A stretch of DNA of 22,878 bases, taken from contig CAYSPS010000014.1 of assembly GCA_964432975.1 (NCBI GenBank), positions 1-22,878 of the forward strand. The letters run 5' to 3'. Positions 16,501 to 22,876 of this stretch are shown here, in pieces. The first letter of the stretch is position 1; the number at the start of each line of letters is the position of its first letter. The DNA is from CAYSPS01 sp964432975 (GTDB lineage: Bacteria > Babelota > Babeliae > Babelales > UBA12409). The translations under genes and the position numbers were made by a program. Under the pieces are notes generated by a model. It made no database searches and was not told the DNA's origin. It was given only the letters and a program-made list of their open reading frames with translations.

Positions 16501-17700
16501 ATATTATCTTCTGAGGGACGTGAATTACAAGAGTATGCTGTGCCATATGGGGCATATTTGTACGTTGAGGATGAGCAAAAGATTAAAAAAGGTACTAGGC
16601 TTTTTGAGTATGATCCAGATAATAAAGTTATATTAACTGAAAAAACTGGTACTGTACGGTATGTGGATTTGGTTAACAATGTTACGATACAAGAGCGTTT
16701 TGATGACGCAACTGGCGTGTCACAGTTAATGGTTATTGAACATAAAGGAGATCGTTATCAGCCAGCATTAAGCATTGTTGATGACGCTGATAATGAGGTT
16801 GCATTTTATTATTTGCCGCCCAATGCATACTTGGTTGTTGAAGATGGGCACAAGGTTGTTGTTGGCGACGTGCTTGTGAAGGTGCCGCAGGCTGCAACGA
16901 AAGCTCGTGATATTACCGGTGGATTACCTCGCATAGCCGAACTTTTTGAGGCACGCGTAAGTAAAGATCCTGCAATTATTGCTGACATTGATGGTGAAGT
17001 TTCTATCGGTGGTTTGCATCGTGGCATGGTAAAAGTGGCGGTAAGTGAGGGCAAGCGCAAATTTGATTATTTTGTGCCACGAAGTCAATCGCTCAACGTT
17101 GCTCATGGTGAGCGCGTTTCTGCTGGTGATCCGCTGACTGCTGGTGAACCAGTGTTGCATGATGTTTTGCGCATTTTGGGTCCAGGCGCGTTACAGACGT
17201 ATTTGGTGAATCAAATTCAATTGATTTATCGCCTTCATGGTATTGATATTGATGATCGCCATATCGAAGTAATTGTGCACCAAATGATGCGCAAAGTTCG
17301 TATTGTTGATTCTGGCGATTCCGATTTCTTGGTTGGCGATAAGGTGGATCGTGTTCACCTGCAAATGGTAAATCAGTCTTTAAAGGCAGAAGGTAAAAAA
17401 GTTGCGACCGCCAAGCCTGTACTTATGGGCATAACTATGGCATCATTAGATACAGAAAGCTTTATTTCGGCGGCATCTTTTCAGGAAACAACACGGATTC
17501 TTGCCGAAGCAGCTATCGCCGGTGACGTTGATCATTTGTATGGCTTGAAAGAAAATGTGAGCATTGGCAAGTTGATACCAGCTGGTACCGGCATCAAATC
17601 ATTTCGGCAAAGACATATTGGTGCTGATATTTCCGCGCTTGAAAAGGCTGCGTCCGAGCAAGAACTTAAAGAGGTAATTGAAAATAAAGAAGGCGCGTAG
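13582..17700 (+). CDS. rpoC: DNA-directed RNA polymerase subunit beta'
   Basis: This 1372-residue beta' subunit carries the catalytic centre. The first zinc site is DWECNCGKYKRM then CEKCGVEV. The active-site NADFDGDQM is at residues 461-468. The second zinc site is at CQARRGVCAQCYGMDLS with an earlier Cys in MHDCKTLG. The trigger-loop start is EPGTQLTMKTFHIGG at about residue 915-929. It is followed by an insert of roughly 180 residues, in the place and style of E. coli SI3, before DITGGLPRIAELFEAR. It starts with GTG, overlapping the rpoB stop by eight bases, so the two are coupled. The stop codon TAG (17698-17700) lies inside tRNA-Val: the last codons GGC GCG TAG are bases 2-10 of the tRNA. 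Confidence 0.97.
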   Translation: MNNQMLARFKEYINATQFNAVRLALASPEKIRSLSYGEVKKIETINYRTLKPEKDGLFCARIFGPVKDWECNCGKYKRMKHRGVTCEKCGVEVIQSRVRRERMGHIELVAPVAHIWYLRGIPSFMSIVLDIPVKDLERVVYFDAYLVIAQGNSPYTPKTVLNTSEYEEYLQTHPEDTAFKADMGAYAVREVLHGLDLELELKVLKKEYEKIASVTARHKLMRRIKVLSELRVAGQKPDLMVIEALPVLPPDLRPLVPLEGGRFASSDLNELYRRVLNRNIRLRRLIEIEAPSVIIKNEKRMLQEAVDALIDNGRRGQPVRGSNKRPLKSLSEMLRGKQGRFRQNLLGKRVDYSGRSVIVVDPELRMDQCGLPKIMALELFKPYVLAELVRCEFAPNLKAAKRLVEEGADEVWGVLEEIVKNRPVLLNRAPTLHRLGIQAFYPILMEGKAISIHPLVCTAFNADFDGDQMAVHVPLSIKAQAEARELVLSSKNILSPASGRPIFFPTQDMVLGLYYMTKIRRHVVGEGTVFANIDEVIVAFQAGAVNLHAPIKVRINDALISTTIGRVILYDALPAGSSIEWVNRIVKKGDVSKLIDRVYHQFGREKTARMLDKIKRLGFYNSTIAGLSFGIDDLVIPAKKTEVVEKAEKEVQRIEKLYREGAITNGERYNKVIGVWQQATSDVANHMVQEMELQDGQAFANQDSKDKPFNSVFMMLDSGAKGTKEQVKQLVGMRGLMAKPSGEIMETPIKSNFKQGLSVFEYFISTHGARKGQADTALKTANSGYLTRRLVDVAQDTIVTMHDCKTLGYVELADLRESGETVCPVAQRIFGRVLAEDLKDPVSGELIASHGTLIDKKLVTRISESAVSSVKVRSVMMCQARRGVCAQCYGMDLSCGKLIDIGVAAGVIAAQSIGEPGTQLTMKTFHIGGAVTGLGEQALYVAKNDGIVQLRRVKLVKNRAGIAVVMSRKAKLAILSSEGRELQEYAVPYGAYLYVEDEQKIKKGTRLFEYDPDNKVILTEKTGTVRYVDLVNNVTIQERFDDATGVSQLMVIEHKGDRYQPALSIVDDADNEVAFYYLPPNAYLVVEDGHKVVVGDVLVKVPQAATKARDITGGLPRIAELFEARVSKDPAIIADIDGEVSIGGLHRGMVKVAVSEGKRKFDYFVPRSQSLNVAHGERVSAGDPLTAGEPVLHDVLRILGPGALQTYLVNQIQLIYRLHGIDIDDRHIEVIVHQMMRKVRIVDSGDSDFLVGDKVDRVHLQMVNQSLKAEGKKVATAKPVLMGITMASLDTESFISAASFQETTRILAEAAIAGDVDHLYGLKENVSIGKLIPAGTGIKSFRQRHIGADISALEKAASEQELKEVIENKEGA

Positions 17701-17765
17701 CTCAGCGGTAGAGCACTGCTTTGACGTAGCAGGGGTCAACGGTTCGATCCCGTTCGCGCCTACCA
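17691..17765 (+). tRNA. tRNA-Val (GAC), overlapping the 3' end of rpoC
   Basis: The acceptor AGGCGCG (17691-17697) pairs perfectly with CGCGCCT (17755-17761). The D arm is GCTC-AGCGGTA-GAGC. The anticodon stem CTGCT/AGCAG is perfect and the loop TTGACGT gives anticodon GAC, which reads GTC and GTT. The T arm is AACGG-TTCGATC-CCGTT. Discriminator A and an encoded CCA follow. Its first ten bases are the last ten of rpoC, and U8-A9-G10 is the rpoC stop codon. No separate promoter is visible, so it is probably released from the rpoBC-rpsO transcript. Confidence 0.93.
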
Positions 17766-17793
17766 GTTTGAATAAGAGGTTTAGGTATAAAGC

Positions 17794-18054
17794 ATGAAAA
17801 AAAACATGACGCAACAATTGGAAAAATTTCGTAAGCATCCACAAGATACAGGCTCACTTGAAGTGCAAGTTGTTAAGTTAACTGAAAATATTAACTTTTT
17901 GCATGAGCATTGTGAAAAAAATCCGAAAGATTTTAGTTCACAGCGTGGATTGATCAAAAAAGTAAATCAACGTAAACGTTTTTTAGATTATCTCAAAAAG
18001 CACGGTGAATCCGTTTATAAAAATTTAGTCAAAGATTTGCATTTGCGCAAATAG
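17794..18054 (+). CDS. rpsO: 30S ribosomal protein S15
   Basis: This 86-residue S15 binds 16S rRNA early in small-subunit assembly. Conserved parts are HPQDTGSLEVQVVKLTENINFLHEH, then the 16S-contacting region DFSSQRGLIKKVNQRKRFLDYLKK. The ATG at 17794 follows AAGAGG (17774-17779) at a rather long spacing; the ATG at 17806 is an alternative and would give a protein that starts MTQQLEKF. The leader is only 28 bases after tRNA-Val, too short for the pseudoknot by which E. coli S15 controls itself. rpsO followed by pnp is a widely conserved pair. Confidence 0.95.
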   Translation: MKKNMTQQLEKFRKHPQDTGSLEVQVVKLTENINFLHEHCEKNPKDFSSQRGLIKKVNQRKRFLDYLKKHGESVYKNLVKDLHLRK

Positions 18055-18086
18055 CGCACGCGATAATGTTTTAAGGTTATAAAGTA

Positions 18087-20189
18087 ATGTCAAAAACGAA
18101 GTTTGTATTTGAAAAATATGGTTATTCTGTAGATATTGGTTCTTTTGCGCAGCAGGCTGACGGAGCCGCATGGATGCAACAAGGTGGAACCGTTGTTTTA
18201 TCAACCGTTGTACAAGAAGCCACCAAGGAATTTCCTGGATTTTTGCCGTTAACCGTTGACTACCGTGAACAATTTTCAGCTGCCGGGAAGATTCCTGGCG
18301 GTTATTTTAAGCGTGAAGGCAAATGGACTGATAAAGAAGTGTTAACCGCACGTTTGATTGATCGCGCAATTCGTCCACTTTTTCCTGAACAATTTTTTAA
18401 TCAGCTCCAAATTTACAACCTCTTATTATCTTTTGACCAAAAGCATACGCCAACAGCGTTGGCAATTTTAGCGACTTCGATTGCTCTCTGTGTTTCAAAA
18501 ATTCCATTTATGGAACCAATTGGTGGTGTTGAGCTTGCGCGCATTGATGGTAAATGGATCGCTAACCCTATACTAGAAGAGCGTCTTAAATCTGATGTGC
18601 GTTTGACTATTGCAGGTACTGCCGATGGTATTTGCATGGTTGAAGGTGTTGCGCATCAGTTATCTGAATCTGATTTAATTGATGCGCTTTTTATTGCACA
18701 TGGCGTTATTAAAGAACAGGTTTCTTGGCAGCGTGAGATTATGGCCGCTGTCGGCGTTGTTAAAGATGTTTGCAGGTTGCCTTTTGATTGGAACTTGTGG
18801 ATGAAGCGTGCTGATGAATTTTTAACGCTCGAACGTGTGCGATCATTGTGTAAGGCATCTAAAAGTGAGCGTTCAGAAGCTATGCAGGTTCTGCGTGACG
18901 CATTTGCTGAGCCATATCTTGAGCAATTTCAGAAAGAACCGGGACTAGAATCATTTGTTGAATATATTTTTGATGTTGCCTTAAAACCAAAAATTACCAA
19001 TATCGTTTTTGCTGATGGCAAACGCATTGATGGGCGCAAATTTGATGAGGTGCGTTCAGTATCGACAAGTGTTGGGTTGTTGCCAAATACGCATGGTTCA
19101 TCGTTGTTTGCTCGTGGAGGAACGCAGGCGCTGACCACTGCAACGCTTGGTAGTTCACAAGATGAGCCACGCACAGAAACTTTAGTCGATGAAGAGCCAA
19201 GCAAAGCATTTATTTTGCATTACAATTTTCCGCCATTTTCAGTTGGAGAAGTTCGCCCAATGCGTGGTCCGAGTCGTCGCGATGTTGGTCATGGCAATTT
19301 AGCAGCCTCGGCACTTTTGGCCGTTTTGCCAGATAAAGGTGAATTTCCGTATACCATTCGTATCGTAACTGATATTTTAGCCTCTGATGGTTCCAGCTCT
19401 ATGGCGACCGTGTGTGGTTCGGTTATGGCGCTCATGGATGCTGGTATTCCTATTGAGCGAATGGTGAGTGGTGTTGCTATGGGACTGCTCCAAGGTGCAG
19501 ATGGAAAATTTCAGCCGCTTACTGACATTACTGGTTTCGAAGACAATTTTGGCTTAATGGATTTTAAGGTTGCAGGTTCTGAACTGGGAATTACTGCGAT
19601 TCAAATGGATATTAAATATAAAGGTGGTTTGCATCGTTCTGTTTTTGAGCGTGCGCTTGAACAAGCACGCCGTGGCAGGTTGCATATTTTAGAATGTATG
19701 CAAAAAGTGATGAGTGAACCTCGTCCACAGATGTCGCCGCTGGTGCCAAAAGTTGTTGTATTTAATATTGATACTGACAAAATTGGCGCTGTTATTGGTG
19801 GTGGCGGTAAAGTTATTCGTGAAATTATTGATAAAACAAAAACAACAATCGACATTGAAGCTGATGGCAAGGTTAACATTTTTGGTGGTCCAGACACGGA
19901 TATCGACAAAGCGGTTCAATGGGTTAAAGTTATTGCTGGTCAGATAAAACCGGGAGATTGTTTCAGGGGAACGGTGTCCCGTGTTGCAGAATTTGGTGTT
20001 TTTGTTGATCTTGTGCCCGGGCAAGCTGGTTTGATTCACGTTTCTGCTATTGCACGTGATCATCAACGTACGATGATGCGCGATTTTCCTGTTGGTATGG
20101 AAATAGATGTCAAAGTTACTGATTATGATCCTTCAACAGGGCGTATTCGTTTGGCGATTGATCAACCATCAACCAGTCACAAAAAGTAG
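18087..20189 (+). CDS. pnp: Polyribonucleotide nucleotidyltransferase (PNPase)
   Basis: This 700-residue 3'-5' phosphorolytic exoribonuclease has the full plan: a first RNase PH-like core (about 1-220, with FLPLTVDYREQ and LIDRAIRPLFP), a helical linker, a second core (about 310-540), KH domain (VIGGGGKVIREIIDKT, about 570) and S1 domain (GTVSRVAEFGVFVDLVPGQAGLIHVSAIA). Phosphate-site residues are present in SRRDVGHG and DGSSSMATVCG. The second core reads GFEDNFGLMDFKVAGS, where the family has ...GDMDFKVAG: the first Asp of GDMD is Leu (codon TTA). In E. coli that Asp (about residue 492 by my recall) is a metal ligand whose mutation inactivates. PNPase forms trimers and works in mRNA decay. 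It lies 32 bases after rpsO. Confidence 0.95.
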   Translation: MSKTKFVFEKYGYSVDIGSFAQQADGAAWMQQGGTVVLSTVVQEATKEFPGFLPLTVDYREQFSAAGKIPGGYFKREGKWTDKEVLTARLIDRAIRPLFPEQFFNQLQIYNLLLSFDQKHTPTALAILATSIALCVSKIPFMEPIGGVELARIDGKWIANPILEERLKSDVRLTIAGTADGICMVEGVAHQLSESDLIDALFIAHGVIKEQVSWQREIMAAVGVVKDVCRLPFDWNLWMKRADEFLTLERVRSLCKASKSERSEAMQVLRDAFAEPYLEQFQKEPGLESFVEYIFDVALKPKITNIVFADGKRIDGRKFDEVRSVSTSVGLLPNTHGSSLFARGGTQALTTATLGSSQDEPRTETLVDEEPSKAFILHYNFPPFSVGEVRPMRGPSRRDVGHGNLAASALLAVLPDKGEFPYTIRIVTDILASDGSSSMATVCGSVMALMDAGIPIERMVSGVAMGLLQGADGKFQPLTDITGFEDNFGLMDFKVAGSELGITAIQMDIKYKGGLHRSVFERALEQARRGRLHILECMQKVMSEPRPQMSPLVPKVVVFNIDTDKIGAVIGGGGKVIREIIDKTKTTIDIEADGKVNIFGGPDTDIDKAVQWVKVIAGQIKPGDCFRGTVSRVAEFGVFVDLVPGQAGLIHVSAIARDHQRTMMRDFPVGMEIDVKVTDYDPSTGRIRLAIDQPSTSHKK

Positions 20190-20197
20190 GTTTGCTT

Positions 20198-20917
20198 ATG
20201 AAACGCTCTGATGGTCGCAATGCCGATCAACTGCGACCTTTAGTGCTTACTCAAGATATATATGAGTATGCGCCGGGTTCGGTGCTTTTTTGCCTTGGTC
20301 GCACGAAGATTTTATGTGCAGTTACTCTTGCAGAAGGTGTTCCAAATTTTTTACGTGGTAGTGGTAGTGGCTGGTTGACTGCAGAATATGCAATGTTGCC
20401 AGCTGCCACGCTTGAGCGAACACAGCGCGAATCATTGTCATTTAAGCGGAACGGACGAAGCGTAGAAATTTCGCGCATTATTGGTCGCGTTTTACGCACT
20501 GTCGTAGATTTGTCACGGTTTGGTGAATTTACTATTACGGTTGACTGTGACGTATTACAAGCTGATGGGAGCACACGCAGCGCTGCTATTTGTGCGGCTC
20601 AAGCGGCATTAAATTTAGCAGTTACGCATTGGCTAGATGTGCAAGTTATTCAAAAAACTATTTTAAAAACGCAACTTTCGGCTGTTTCTGCTGGCATTTA
20701 CGATGGCGAACCTATTTTAGACTTATGCGCGCTCGAAGATAATAATGTGCAAACAGACTTTACTTTTGTATTGACGAATGATGCGCGCATTGTTGAAATA
20801 CAGGGTACTGCCGAACATGATGCAATTTCTTGGCAACAATTTACGCAGCTTCACGAGTTAGCGTGCAAAGGAACACGACAGCTATGCGAGTACATCAAAA
20901 AACAAACGATGTCATGA
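20198..20917 (+). CDS. rph: Ribonuclease PH
   Basis: This 239-residue phosphorolytic exonuclease trims tRNA precursors and rRNA at the 3' end. Family motifs are RSDGRNADQLRP at the start, GRTKILCAVTLAEGVP, SGWLTAEYAMLPAAT, EISRIIGRVLRTVVD, CDVLQADGSTRSAA and IQGTAEHDAIS. The usual LDLDYEEDS is LDLCALEDN here, yet the two expected catalytic aspartates (Asp of LEDN and Asp of QTDF) remain six residues apart. The frame is open from a TTG at 20192, but the ATG at 20198 fits the family start. It follows pnp by eight bases. Its stop codon overlaps the next start as ATGA. Confidence 0.93.
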   Translation: MKRSDGRNADQLRPLVLTQDIYEYAPGSVLFCLGRTKILCAVTLAEGVPNFLRGSGSGWLTAEYAMLPAATLERTQRESLSFKRNGRSVEISRIIGRVLRTVVDLSRFGEFTITVDCDVLQADGSTRSAAICAAQAALNLAVTHWLDVQVIQKTILKTQLSAVSAGIYDGEPILDLCALEDNNVQTDFTFVLTNDARIVEIQGTAEHDAISWQQFTQLHELACKGTRQLCEYIKKQTMS

Positions 20918-21882
20918 GGTTTGTCGAATTTTTAAAAAAATCACGTGAAGACTTACAACAAGCGTCTGTAATTGTTCTTGTTGCGCCAGAGTATCCGCTT
21001 TTGTGTGTACAAAGAATTGTGCATTTTCTTGCACAAAAACTGGCGAGGCCAGTACGTTTTTTAGATCTTTCTGTTTTTTCATTTGATCAAATATGTGCAC
21101 AATGTACTATGAGTTTTTTGGGCAAAGAGTTTGTGTTTTGCCTTGGTGATGTGGATGTGTTGCGTGGGGCTGAGCGTGCAAAATTATTGGATTATATAGT
21201 TTCCTATAATGGTCCGCACACGGTAATTTTTTTTAGTACACAAGCCGTTGATGGTGTATTTACGCTTAATGTACCCTTACAGATTCAAGAACGTGATATG
21301 CGAGATTTGCACGTATTGTGTGGCGAAGACCATGTTGCGCGTGCCAGCATGCTTTGTCGACCTATTGGTACGTGTTCGTTGGAACAGGCGATTCGTTTGA
21401 TTGATTATGGATCTGTGCTTGGTAGTCAACGGACTGCTTTTTTAACGTATTGGTTGCCGCATCTTGTGCGATCTGAAACGTCATTGTTTCAATTAAGCGG
21501 TGCACTATTTGCTGGTGATGTTCATGCATTTGGTCAACAGTGGCATGCTTTGACAGAAGTATACGATTTTCCATTTTGGTTAGTGTATTTCTCTGAACAA
21601 TTTTTCCGCGCATATTTTTTTATAAAGTATAAACGCGCTGGTGCGCATGAATTGGCGAAAAAAATTAGTTATCGCTTGCCATTTTCTTTTATACAAAGAG
21701 ATTATAAATGTTATGAACCCCCTATTTTTTTACGTGCACACAAAGAGCTTCGCGCGCTTGATGCACACTTAAAAACTGGGGGTGATCCGCTTGCTCTTGA
21801 ACGGGTATTTGCGCTTTTTACTAATGTTGCTGTTGGTAGGGTTTGTAACTCTGACAGCATGTTTGGTACTCAGTGGACGTAG
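20914..21882 (+). CDS. holA: Probable DNA polymerase III delta subunit (HolA-like), divergent
   Basis: This 322-residue protein is probably the clamp-loader delta subunit, which opens the sliding clamp. I recognise it by layout rather than a strict motif. The first domain has KEFVFCLGDVDVLRGAERAKLLDYI followed by HTVIFFSTQ, like the helix and strand before delta's domain II. The last domain has FQLSGALFAGDVHAFGQQWHALTEV, FPFWLVYFSEQFFRAYFFIKY and finally LRALDAHLKTGGDPLALERVFALF, close to the typical delta ending (D, then LKTG, then Leu-rich). Its ATG at 20914 overlaps the rph stop as ATGA, so translation is coupled; an in-frame ATG at 20884 is less likely. About 20 extra residues follow the usual delta end and overlap another possible ORF. 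Confidence 0.6.
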   Translation: MRFVEFLKKSREDLQQASVIVLVAPEYPLLCVQRIVHFLAQKLARPVRFLDLSVFSFDQICAQCTMSFLGKEFVFCLGDVDVLRGAERAKLLDYIVSYNGPHTVIFFSTQAVDGVFTLNVPLQIQERDMRDLHVLCGEDHVARASMLCRPIGTCSLEQAIRLIDYGSVLGSQRTAFLTYWLPHLVRSETSLFQLSGALFAGDVHAFGQQWHALTEVYDFPFWLVYFSEQFFRAYFFIKYKRAGAHELAKKISYRLPFSFIQRDYKCYEPPIFLRAHKELRALDAHLKTGGDPLALERVFALFTNVAVGRVCNSDSMFGTQWT

Positions 21883-22081
21883 GGGCAAACGTATAACAGG
21901 TAACGTCACCGCAATTAACAGCATAAAAAAGATTGATAAAGAACGTCGCCATGAGTGTAGCAAAGAAAAGAATATATTCCATAAGTTTTCCCTTTTTTTA
22001 ACTTATTTAACCAAAAACATTCAATTTAAGTTTAGTTTATTGGCAACCAAAAAAGCAATATACTTGGCGATGCGCGATTAA
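21824..22081 (+). CDS. Possible small lipoprotein-like protein (doubtful)
   Basis: This 85-residue frame begins MLLLVGFVTLTACLVLSG. That is a short hydrophobic segment with a lipobox-like L-T-A-C, then a basic stretch (GRRGKRITG) and a lysine-rich tail that reads like AT-rich intergenic DNA. It overlaps the last 59 bases of the holA-like gene, starting exactly where a normal delta subunit would end. No convincing ribosome-binding site is seen at 21824; an in-frame GTG lies at 21782. The tail also contains the promoter of the next gene. Without this ORF, 21883-22063 would be an empty spacer. It could be a real small lipoprotein or chance; I lean slightly towards chance. Confidence 0.25.
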   Translation: MLLLVGFVTLTACLVLSGRRGKRITGNVTAINSIKKIDKERRHECSKEKNIFHKFSLFLTYLTKNIQFKFSLLATKKAIYLAMRD

Positions 22082-22093
22082 AGTGATTATACT
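22064..22093 (+). promoter_or_regulatory. Candidate sigma70-type promoter for the exported protein gene
   Basis: TTGGCG (22064-22069) and TATACT (22088-22093) are 18 bases apart, about 38 bases before the ATG at 22131. This would start transcription just ahead of the gene. Confidence 0.5.
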
Positions 22094-22130
22094 GCAAAAG
22101 GGTGTTACAAAGATACGAAGGAAGATGGGC

Positions 22131-22583
22131 ATGAAAATATTTATGGTTCTATTGTTGTTTTGTAATAGTGCAATCTTGCATAGCATGCAGGATTGTGTTG
22201 CGGTTTCGGGTCCAAATAAGAACGCGTTTGCTGAGGATGATTTCATCAAAGCATTTTGTCAAGATGTTAGAAAAAATGCGGGGATCATTCTTGCTGATGT
22301 GTGTGCTCGTTGTGCAAATTTGGGTAAAGAACCTGCGACCGATGTGGGGCGAACAATTAATGAGAAAGTGGAATACTACTACGAACAAGCATGCATGCGT
22401 CGTTATTCTCGCTTAACTGGTTTATGTGATGCCTTTGTAATTTGGCATACCAATGTGAAGGCAGTAATCCGCGAAGGATTTGCTGCCCAGGCTCGCGAAG
22501 TAAGTTTGCCACCATTGATGTTTGGAAGCTCCAAAATTATTGACGCATATGCACGCTTTGTTATTCAGCCAGTGTACGAATGA
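22131..22583 (+). CDS. Exported cysteine-containing protein of unknown function
   Basis: I do not recognise this 150-residue protein. It starts MKIFMVLLLFCNSAILHS, a clear signal peptide with a cleavage site near residue 18-19, so the product is probably periplasmic or secreted. The mature part has six cysteines (QDC, AFC, VC-ARC, QAC, GLC), an even number that would allow three disulphides. It looks mostly helical (FIKAFCQDVRKNAG, INEKVEYYYEQACMRRYSRL, NVKAVIREGFAAQAREV). The frame is open from 22083, but the ATG at 22131 follows AAGGAAG (22118-22124) and starts the signal peptide; the ATG at 22125 is two codons earlier. A promoter lies upstream. It is unrelated to the preceding informational operon. 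Confidence 0.75.
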   Translation: MKIFMVLLLFCNSAILHSMQDCVAVSGPNKNAFAEDDFIKAFCQDVRKNAGIILADVCARCANLGKEPATDVGRTINEKVEYYYEQACMRRYSRLTGLCDAFVIWHTNVKAVIREGFAAQAREVSLPPLMFGSSKIIDAYARFVIQPVYE

Positions 22584-22607
22584 GCGTGATGAGATAATTA
22601 GATCGTT

Positions 22608-22644
22608 GCTTGTAAATGTTGGATTTTAAAATTTTATTACAAGC
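22608..22644. repeat. Inverted repeat between the exported protein gene and the next promoter
   Basis: GCTTGTAA (22608-22615) and TTACAAGC (22637-22644) are perfect inverted copies around a 21-base AT-rich spacer that itself contains ATTTTAAAAT. No T-run follows, so a terminator is unlikely. The right arm ends ten bases before a TATAAT box, so an operator is possible. Confidence 0.4.
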
Positions 22645-22653
22645 GAAGTTATG

Positions 22654-22659
22654 TATAAT
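22654..22659 (+). promoter_or_regulatory. Perfect -10 box (TATAAT) ahead of the mini-ORF
   Basis: TATAAT sits 60 bases before the ATG at 22720. The region about 17 bases upstream (ATTTTA) is a poor -35 element, so activity may depend on the inverted repeat there or on another factor. Confidence 0.4.
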
Positions 22660-22719
22660 TTTTGAGATTTAGCTAGGCTAGACTATTGGATATGCTGGTT
22701 TGTATATCGGGGAGTTGTT

Positions 22720-22827
22720 ATGAAATTGCGTGACCTGACTGTTTGCGTATTTTTGTTGTGTGCGTGTGCTATATACGCGTATGAGCTTTTTGATTGTTAT
22801 CCAGCACTTAAAAAAAGTATTTCTTAG
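22720..22827 (+). CDS. Exported or membrane mini-protein, 35 residues (or start of a truncated gene)
   Basis: This short frame reads MKLRDLTVCVFLLCACAIYAYELF and stops after SIS. It has a basic start and a hydrophobic core of about 14 residues ending in A-x-A-like IYAY, so it looks like a signal peptide with a very short mature part. GGGGAG (22709-22714) lies five bases before the ATG, and a TATAAT box is upstream, which argues that it is really translated. Thirteen more codons stay open after the TAG, up to a TGA at 22867, so it could be a gene cut by a stop codon. I do not recognise the product. Confidence 0.5.
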   Translation: MKLRDLTVCVFLLCACAIYAYELFDCYPALKKSIS

Positions 22828-22870
22828 GACCTATCCCTAAATTCTAATTTTGTTGAAAATAGTGATTGAG

Positions 22871-22876
22871 AAGGAG
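22871..22876 (+). promoter_or_regulatory. Ribosome-binding site of a gene starting just past the window
   Basis: AAGGAG lies at the very end of the window, directly after the TGA at 22867-22869. The start codon would follow within a few bases beyond 22878. Confidence 0.5.

Noticed and set aside
21951..22001. Sixteen-codon ORF starting MSVAKKRIYS in the spacer after the holA-like gene
   Set aside because: It is too short, has no ribosome-binding site, and ends in a T-rich stretch of intergenic type.
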